From: Coix lacryma-jobi var. lacryma-jobi
Lineage: Eukaryota > Streptophyta > Magnoliopsida > Poales > Poaceae
Reading direction: 5' to 3'
DNA length: 64,000 nucleotides
NCBI GenBank assembly: GCA_009763385.1
Contig: CM019822.1
Location: 11,874,127 to 11,938,126, forward strand
Positions 56,485-64,000 of this stretch are shown piece after piece. A program made the position numbers and the translations under genes. Under the pieces are notes generated by a model. It was not told where the DNA came from. It searched no databases and saw nothing but the letters and a program-made list of their open reading frames with translations. Within the stretch, counting starts at the first letter, position 1; every line of letters starts with the position of its first letter.

Positions 56485-56886
56485 TCACAGGTTGCCGCGT
56501 CCGTGGCTGCCTACGGAGCTCGCGCCGTGGCTGCCGCGCGGGCGCCCGAGGTGCTCGCACACGCTAGCCGCGCATGTGCCTGCGAAGCTCGTGACGGTCG
56601 TCCATGTCGGAGCTGGGGTCGCGTGGTGGTGCTTGATCGTGACGGCCGTGAAGCCCAGCGGGCGGCACGAGAGGTCGTACGTCCCTTCCTCTTCGTCGCT
56701 CTCGCTCTTGGTCGCAGCCGCTATTTCATCATCCGCGGCAACCAGCAACACTGTCGGGGATAAATGAACTAGCATCGAATGGCCAGAAATTGCCGCTAAA
56801 AGAAGAAATAACAGCCACTGTGGAGTTACAGGACGTGTCCATCGCATGGTAAAGAACAAATACATGTTTGTGGTGGTGCTGCACAA
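56485..56886 (-). CDS. Hypothetical 133-aa ORF, not recognised
   Basis: Minus-strand ORF in a GC-rich island. A hydrophobic stretch (WLLFLLLAAISGHSMLVHL) lies near residues 24-42, then an Asp/Glu-rich part and a His/Thr-rich part. The plus strand is also open over much of the same stretch (56492-56767), so coding cannot be assigned with confidence. It may be a captured gene fragment or chance in GC-rich DNA. Confidence 0.2.
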   Translation of the reverse strand: MCSTTTNMYLFFTMRWTRPVTPQWLLFLLLAAISGHSMLVHLSPTVLLVAADDEIAAATKSESDEEEGTYDLSCRPLGFTAVTIKHHHATPAPTWTTVTSFAGTCAASVCEHLGRPRGSHGASSVGSHGRGNL

Positions 56887-57084
56887 TCGGATAGAGCAGA
56901 AGATCTACCGCATAGTTGTCTAGATTTTTATTTAGATCCAACATTGAAAAATTGCATTGTGAAAGATAGTTTCTTGGTACATTATCCTAAGCTATAAAAA
57001 CTACTTGTATTGAGACTGTCCTTATACCTAGAGAGCGAAAATAGATAAGCAATCTATGGGTGGATTCGAACATGCATTCCTTGT

Positions 57085-57920
57085 TTTTTCTGCTCCTACA
57101 TTACATCGGGAGTCGCTCCTTCCATGATTAGGCAGACCCGCTCCCCGCTCCCTGCCGCCGCCGCCCGTCGCTCCTTCGCGCCGCGGCCGTCCTCCACTGG
57201 TCCCCCTCTCTCCTCCCTCCGGCCTGCGCCGGAGGTTGGAGAGAGTGGGGATCCATCGCTTTTGATACTTTTTCCCAATAAATTGAATTTTTTTTAGGGT
57301 TTGAGTCTCTCCATGCCAAGTATTGTGGTATTGGAGATTTATCTCCTTCTCCTCTTCGGCGACGGAGTAGGGGAAGGATGGAATTGTCTTCTCCATGGCG
57401 GCTTCGTTGAAGATGAAGACGACAACTTCGGCGTCAGCATCTTCACCAGCATGACGACATGGAGATTTTTGTTTCTGGATGACGGCATCAAGGCGGAGAT
57501 GATGTCGTCGTCATGGAATAATTTTCTCCGGTCTTTTCTCTGTTTTGTTGTGGTTAGATCTGGCCACAACGAAGGACTAGGGAGAATAAGTTTCAAATCA
57601 GTCTTCCTCACTCTTCGGTGGCAGAAAGAAGAAGAAGGAAGACACAAGAAAGAAGAAGTTTCTCAACTCCACCTGCAGGAATGTTGGCCGTCCGTTGGAC
57701 ATCTATTGTCTGGCCTAAAACAATTGTTGCCGAGTATTTGCCTGTGCGGTCATCCATATGAAACGTCAAATAGGTTTGGATTTGAGAGTTTGAGCTATTC
57801 ACAGTGTGGGTGCAATATAGATGAAAATCGGTTTCTGGATATATGTTTTTTCCAGAATACTTGTAATGTGACGATGTACCCAACTATATTTTAATATAAT
57901 TCTTCTTTCATCTCAAAAAA
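57085..57920 (+). mobile_element. Retroposed sequence with target duplication
   Basis: Flanked by GAACATGCATTCCTTGT (57068-57084) and GAACATGCATTCTTTGT (57921-57937), a 17-bp duplication with one mismatch. The right end is TCTCAAAAAA, a short A tail, as in target-primed (LINE-type) insertion. The 5' part is C/T- and GC-rich. A 197-codon ORF (57301-57894) was not recognised and shows no RT or RNase H motif. It could be a LINE 3' fragment or a processed transcript. Confidence 0.6.
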
Positions 57921-58504
57921 GAACATGCATTCTTTGTCACTCTGTTAGTTGTTTTGTGTTGAGAATGAAATACTGATATTATTAAACAATATTAAATTGG
58001 TAGTTTAACCAATTAGACCGATCAAATTGTGAATTGGGGGCTTTATCGAACCAATATCCGGACTGATTCTAATAACTATGCCTATTAACTAAGGTGTTCA
58101 TCACACATTATTAATTTGAGTCCATTTGCTTGATGACATGCTAGATAAGTTACCATCATACACACTCTACGTCACAAAAGAGTACCATTTAGCTATGAAT
58201 TTAAGTAAACATTTAGTTTGCTAGATTTATAGCTACCATAACACCTTTTTAGGACAAAGGGTGTACGCTTCAAACTAAGATGTCTAAAATCAGATTTGTA
58301 TAACACACAGTGTCTCATGCTTCTAGACCTAAGTAAACACACGTTGAGAGTGTTTACCGGTGTATGTGATATCACTTAACCTTGAGTCGGCACTTAAAAT
58401 AGTGTTTTTGTTCCCGAGATGGCCAACATTTTTCTCACTCGTGTTTTAGGTTCACACGATAAAATAAGCTATGCCTTCGTCACTTAATTCTTACAGACTA
58501 ATAA

Positions 58505-59695
58505 TTATTTCATCCATTTTAAATTATAAGTCACTTTAATTTTTTGATACATTCATTTTACTATGCAGATATATAATTCTGCTATGCCTTCTAGAATTAT
58601 AATGAGATAAATTATAAGAGAGAAACACCAAGAAAATAACTAAAACATTTTGTGAAGCTAACTATAACTATTATTTGGGTTAAAATGTCTCCAATAGATT
58701 GTGTACTTAGGTATCTAAAATTAGCTATTACCCATCTCATAGATTTCGGTCTCTACTTTTGTATTATAGTAGCGTCACTCCCATCCCGCGCAAAGGTTCC
58801 TTTGCCGCACGCCTTTGATTGATTTTTTCCAGCCCGCTTCCCTGTCACCCTGCACCCCGCGGTGACCTCCTATTTGCCATGTCTTTGTGGCCGCACCTCT
58901 ATGGTACAACACATACCACAAGAATCTATTCGACCATGAGAATTCTAACTGGATGAACTAAGATGAGTTAACATAAGTTTAATGCGTGAAGTCGACTCTT
59001 GTTGTGAGGCATATGGTTTTTGCATGAACATATCCCACGCCATTTAGCAATCTTCAAAGTGGAGTCGGAAAGATAGACTAGTCTCCATCTCGTAATTGAT
59101 GTCTTCCATTTTGGCTAGTATTTTTTTTATTATAGATGATGTGACTATTGACAACAAGGTGTACTCATTTCTCTCAAAATTAAAAGTTATTTTGGCTTTT
59201 TTCTAGATATGTTAGTTCTGCATGACATAGGCAAAAGCCATAGTTAGAAAAGCAAAAATGATTTATATATTGAAAGAGAGAGAGTATAATAACTTAGTCA
59301 CAATGTGATTAGGACCCTATTTAGTTCTCAATTTGGCTAAACTTTTTCTGCACTGATGTTTGTGTGTGTAAAGCTCTTTATAATCTGCATCTCACAAGAG
59401 GTGTTTAGAGGTCCCAAAAGTTTTTGCAAAATAGTAGGAGCAAAGAGTGTTAGGCTCGTCCACCGAGATAAAATGACAGGTTTTAAGGCTCTTGCCTTCC
59501 AAATGCAAACTCCATCATTTTGTAAACAGGAATAAGGGTGTTTAAATCCATTTTGCAAAAAGATAGGCTAAAACACTAAAAAAATTTACAAAATGAGGGA
59601 ACTAAACATGGCCTAGATAGATAATAAAAGTTACAAGTATATATAAAAAAGTAAAAACGACTTATAATTTAAAATAAAGTGTATATAATACTAGT
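58505..59695. repeat. Degenerate Stowaway-like MITE remnants
   Basis: TTTTAAATTATAAGTCACTTT near 58520 and its inverted counterpart CGACTTATAATTTAAAAT near 59654 match the ends of common grass MITEs. A further imperfect palindrome lies near 59165-59275 (AAGTTATTTTGGC / AAGCAAAAATGATT). Borders and copy number are uncertain. Confidence 0.4.
59312..59613. mobile_element. MITE, about 300 bp, GGCCCTGTTTAGTTCC-type ends
   Basis: Left end GGACCCTATTTAGTTCTC and right end GAGGGAACTAAACATGGCC are imperfect inverted repeats of a type frequent in grass genomes. No coding capacity. The target duplication could not be fixed (TA or TAG flanks). Confidence 0.6.
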
Positions 59696-60722
59696 AACTG
59701 TTTTGTTAGCGGCTTAGGGTGTTGGCATGTAGAGTTATTGTTTGATTTGGTTCTTCAAAGTCACTTTTCTGCAAGGATTTCAAGCCATTTCGAAGGATAG
59801 TCGACCAAATGGCAATTTGTAGCCCAAAGCCCCAAACCCAAGAACACATGGGCGGGGGGGGGGGGGGGGAGCCAGATCTAAAAAAATCCCGCTATCCCGC
59901 CGCGTACCATCCGCCTCTTGGAGCCCACTTCGTTTACAAACTCATCGGCTTCGGCTGGGGGAGCCAGATCTAAAAAATCTACAGCCGCAGCGCCTGACGG
60001 GCGTCGGGCGACGGCCGACGTGCCCGAACAAACGAAACGCCCCACACAGGCACCGCACCGGTGAGACTATCTGCACTCATATTCCTCTATTTTCATCCTC
60101 TATACTGTCTGGTCATCAATATTCTCTCCTTTATACTGATTTCTCTCGCATCCATCTATCCTCTATATCATCCTCTATCCACTATGAGCTCACTTATCAC
60201 TTTATCTAAATATATCCATGAGAGATCTAGTTTTGAAAAATTAATTACAACGAGTTTAATGGTGCAATCAGAATTTAATTTGGATTTTCAGTTTGTGAGG
60301 TATAACATTTTTTGACTGTTAAAAATGTGATGCCAACACTTTATTCTCTCACCTTCATCCCCTCTCTCCACGTGATTGGCCAGCATAGCTTTAGCGTTTG
60401 TGCGGTACTTCTCTCAATTTAACGAACAGAGCGCTGTGCAAAGCCATTCTACGTATCCCGCTGCAGGCCGATGTACGGGAAATGACTCCGCTATACTTTT
60501 TACCGTATGGTGCAGACAGTCTGAGTCGCTGGTCCCATCACTTGAAAAGCAGTCAGGCAACGACTACCCTTGTGCCCGTCTCGGTTCTCAAAACACCCCC
60601 CGTCTCGGCTCGCGGATTCCACGAGTCCGCCTCCAATTTCTCCGCAGTCCGCACCCGCACCTCCCCAATTCCCAGCTCACCACCCCGAGATCTCCCCGAC
60701 CGTCCTCTAGATCCCTGCGGCC
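59614..60722 (+). promoter_or_regulatory. DRP2 upstream region
   Basis: No gene seen. Contains a G-run of 16 (59854-59869), a short direct repeat (GGGGGAGCCAGATCTAAAAAA near 59865 and again near 59956), and an AT-rich repeat-like stretch 60060-60370. A GC-rich 5' UTR-like segment lies just before the start codon. No firm TATA box assigned. Confidence 0.4.
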
Positions 60723-63700
60723 ATGTCGTCGGCGGCCGCCATGGAGGCAATCGACGAGCTCGTCCAGCTCTCCGAGTCCATGCGGCAGGCTGCCTCGCTC
60801 CTTGCGGACGATGACCCCTCCGATGAGACCGCCTCGCGCCGCCCCTCCACCTTTCTCAACGCCGTCGCGCTCGGCAACGTCGTAAGTGCCTGTCGCCCTC
60901 CGCGCGAGCTCGAACCCCCTTGCTGCCCCCGCCTTCCGATCTGACCCAATCCGCTCTGCTCCCTTTCTGTGCAGGGAGCTGGCAAGTCGGCTGTGCTGAA
61001 CAGCCTCATCGGCCACCCTGTGCTGGTGAGTGCGTCACGCTTAACTCGTTCTCTTCTGCTGTGAGCATTCGCTTACGTGATACTCCGGTGGTGGTTGCTG
61101 TGGTGCTGCAGCCCACGGGGGAGAACGGCGCGACGCGGGCGCCGATAGTGGTCGACCTGGCGAGGGATCCGGGGCTCAGCAGCAAGTCCATCGTCCTACA
61201 GATCGACAGCAAGTCGCAGCAGGTGTCGGCAAGTGAGTGAGATCTCACCTCGCGTAGTTAGATCTGGCAATGGGCGCGGTTGGCCGTTTTACTGAGTTTG
61301 GTGGCCGTTTTCTTGTTTGTTGGTGTGGCCTGCAGGTGCACTCCGACATTCACTGCAGGATAGGCTTAGCAAAGGGGCATCCAGTGGATCTGGGAGAAGC
61401 CGAAGCGATGAGATTTACCTTAAGTTGCGGACAAGTACAGGTTTGTTGTTCGATTGTACTTTTCTCTTGTAATTGGGTAATGTTGCTAATTAGATAACAA
61501 GCTGGACAATTGGGCATGCTTTACGGGCAATGCTGCTAAGGATCCAGAACGTTTTGAAACCTTTTGCAGCTGTAAAACATTAACGTCTTCTACCTTCTGT
61601 GTTTCATTTAATGCTGAAATGATATGATGATATGGTTTTGAAGGAGAGATGCTATCAATGAGTCTCTTGTGATATGCTATTTTTATTGAAGGATAGTGCA
61701 TTAGTCTACTGACATGTAATAACCGTACACTGAATGAGCTCAATATCTGATAATTATAATATATGGCGTGCATTAGATGCTTCTGTTTACTTTATTTTGT
61801 TTTTTTCTGGGCTCTTGCTTTAGAGGAAATAATTTCACATTGTGTTATCTATGTTGTCTGCTTGTCCAGCTCCTCCTTTGAAATTGATTGATTTACCTGG
61901 CATAGACCAACGGGTTGTGGATGATTCAACGGTGAGTACTTTTTGCACGCTTCTGTCATTAGTCATCAAGGTTTGGGATAGACTAACGAGTTATGGTATA
62001 ACTATTCACTAATATAATTGGAATATTATTGAATAACTGGGGGGGGGGGGATCAGTCCTTCGAAATTATAGAGACTATTATCATATTACATAAACATAGC
62101 AAAACCAATGAGTTTTTCCCAAGAAACCTTGGTCTTGATTTAACCCATGTATTTAGCTGCTGGGAGAGTGTTGACCGTTAGGTTAAAACACAGCTTAAGC
62201 ATCAAAATGGTCACCTCCCATTTATGTAATTCATACATTTTGTTAGTGCTGGTCCCTGCTCAACTCATAGTCGGGTTCTGGTACTGATTGGGTGTCCATA
62301 AAAGCAGTAATATTTGTTTTCCCACTTACAAGTCTTTTGTTGGCCTTCAAGGAAACATGTGCTCACGCTCGTGCCAATCACACACAGCAAGACTTACATT
62401 TGTTGTGTCTTCTCAGTAATGTTTTATGATGGTTACTACTTTTCTCTTTTCAGATCAGTGAATATGCTGGGCACAATGATGCAATATTGATTGTTGTGAT
62501 ACCAGCAATGCAAGCGGCTGATGTTGCGTCTTCTCGAGCTCTTAGACTAGCGAAGGACATTGATCCAGATGGTCTGTCACTCTAATTTGGTCGTGTCCTC
62601 CACAATAGCATAGCCACTCTCTCAATACCAATTGACAAGTGATATTTCTTCTTGTTTAACTGCTGTAGGAACTAGAACAATAGGTGTCTTAAGCAAAATC
62701 GATCAAGCAGCTGCAGATGCAAAAACTGTTTCTTGTGTTCAGGCCATTTTGTCCAACAAGGGTGCCCCACGAGCAGCAGCTGATATTGAGTGGGTTGCTC
62801 TAATCGGGCAGTCTGTCTCAATTGCATCTGCTCAATCAGGATCAGTTGGGGCTGATAATTCACTGGAAACAGCTTGGCGAGCTGAGGCTGAGACCCTTAA
62901 ATCCATCCTAACTGGTGCACCTCAGAGTAAATTGGGAAGAATTGCTCTCGTGGATACCATTGCTAAGCAGATACGTAAACGGATGAAAGTTCGTCTGCCA
63001 AACTTGTTGACCGGGTATGTATGCTATGCTGATCATCCTGTGCTTTACTTTTAAAGGCATTATAACTCTGTGCAGCCCAAGAAGAACCCAAAGGAAATAA
63101 AGAAAAAAGTTAATTGGTCAGGGACATTCAGGTCAATTACTGACCATGATTATCAAACCTTGCTATATAGATGTGAACAAATGTGAAACTGAAAGCACAT
63201 CCTCTTCTTTGATGTCTACAATTCCCATGATGATCTTTGAAATATAAAGAATTCCAGATTTCCTTTATTTATTTATAGAAAGGAGTTTGATCTATACCAC
63301 TTATTTTATCGGCACTAGATTATGTTGAATTGTTGATGTTTATTAAACATGTGTATTCTATATGTGTGCATGTTGGCACTTTCGCTATTTAGATGAATAT
63401 CTAACTGCATTAGGTTAGATTCTCTATGCCTTTTGTTCTATCAGTCAACAAAAAACTTTTGAGGGTCGAGTTAATTCTCATCTGATGAAACATCTTAGAG
63501 CTTGTTTGGCTGCACTTCAATCCACTCCAATGCACATGTATTGGGACTTTGGGAGTGGAAAATTAACTAGTTTTCCATGTCAATCCACTTCCAATACATG
63601 TGGATTGGGATGCATTAGAATGCAGCCAAACAAGGCCTTACAATTGTATGATTGCAAATGTTCTTGTCTGTATTGACCTTCCAGTTAAATCCAAATAAAA

Positions 63701-64000
63701 TCTACATGTGTCATCTCAGTGATCCTGCCACAACTTTTGCATCTGTAGTTACAGTACCAACATTCAAATGCTAAGAGGAATGCCATGTGAAAAAAGTGAT
63801 ACATTGACAACTTCTACTTGACTACTAAAATGTCAATTTGATGATTGCCCCTGAAATCATCTTTCAATTTGTACCAGTTGAGTTTATATTAGTGCGTAGT
63901 TCTTAAATTGCATACACCCTACTTCAATTTCAGACTTCAGGGAAAATCCCAGATAGTGCAAGATGAACTTGCAAGGCTAGGAGAACAGATGGTACAGAGT
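60723..64000 (+). CDS. DRP2: Dynamin-related GTPase, DRP2 (dynamin-2A/2B) type, 5' part (exons 1-8)
   Basis: Partial gene running off the right edge. Exons: 60723-60881, 60975-61025, 61112-61232, 61336-61440, 61870-61931, 62454-62571, 62669-63014 and 63935->64000, all GT-AG and phase-consistent. The start MSSAAAMEAIDELVQLSES allows a second Met at 60741, which matches the family start MEAIDEL. GTPase motifs: G1 GAGKS (54-58), G2 region TGENGATRAP, G3 DLPG (153-156), G4 SKID (214-217). Then the start of the stalk region (LQGKSQIVQDELARLGEQM). DRP2 proteins carry a PH domain and act in clathrin-coated vesicle formation at plasma membrane and trans-Golgi; that part lies beyond the window. Divergent from ISE2. 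Confidence 0.95.
63498..63636. mobile_element. Short MITE in DRP2 intron 7
   Basis: About 139 bp with imperfect terminal inverted repeats GAGCTTGTTTGGCTGCA and TGCAGCCAAACAAGGC, and a palindromic interior (CAATCCAC...GTGGATTG). CTTA occurs on both sides and may be the duplication. Within intron 63015-63934. Confidence 0.65.

Noticed and set aside
57339..57883. Minus-strand ORFs in the retroposon
   Set aside because: Overlap the longer plus-strand frame, and the A tail fixes the element orientation as plus.

Overview
The window is nuclear DNA from a grass, probably panicoid (maize/sorghum/sugarcane relatives). The grounds are two intron-bearing plant genes with GC-rich first exons and about 51 kb of nested Ty1/copia retrotransposons of the Sirevirus type. 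The species cannot be fixed from sequence alone.

Layout. Positions 1-4200 (minus strand) hold the 5' half of a chloroplast DExH-box RNA helicase gene (ISE2/DExH15 family), exons 1-5. Its third intron carries a 5'-truncated antisense LINE (385-2260) with a 17-bp target duplication. Positions 60723-64000 (plus strand) hold the 5' half of a dynamin-related GTPase gene (DRP2 type), exons 1-8. The two genes are divergent. The stretch between them was about 5.7 kb before a retrotransposon nest (5019-55852) landed there.

The nest has four full-length Sirevirus-like elements, each with TG...CA LTRs and a perfect 5-bp target duplication. E2 (minus strand, 5019-55852, ATATT) is the oldest and hosts the others. 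E1 (plus, 10011-23085, GCACT) sits in the RNase H part of E2 pol. E3 (plus, 26437-51956, CATTA) sits in E2 gag. E4 (plus, 31281-43262, CTTGA) sits in the integrase of E3. LTR pair differences seen by eye order the insertions: E2 (many), E3 (about twenty), E1 (four substitutions), E4 (only a C-run length). E4 keeps uninterrupted gag, pol and a third ORF and may be active. E1 is almost as young but its gag/pol is broken, so it was probably moved in trans.

All four elements share one plan: LTR, iMet-type PBS, gag (zinc knuckle, long C-terminal region), pol in the +1 frame relative to gag (PR-IN-RT-RNase H), a spacer, a third ORF of unknown function, several GGGGGAG purine tracts, then the 3' LTR. 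Features worth a second look are: (1) an inverted repeat bracketing the polypurine tract and the start of the 3' LTR, kept in all four elements with compensating changes; (2) a promoter-like spacer and a candidate leader intron ending at or next to the ATG of the third ORF; (3) a pyrimidine-rich YAG at the gag/pol junction; (4) family-specific short palindromes in the LTRs, which in E4 also lie in frame inside gag and pol.

Between the nest and DRP2 are a retroposed sequence with a 17-bp near-perfect target duplication (57085-57920) and MITE-like repeats. No tRNA, rRNA or CRISPR features were seen.
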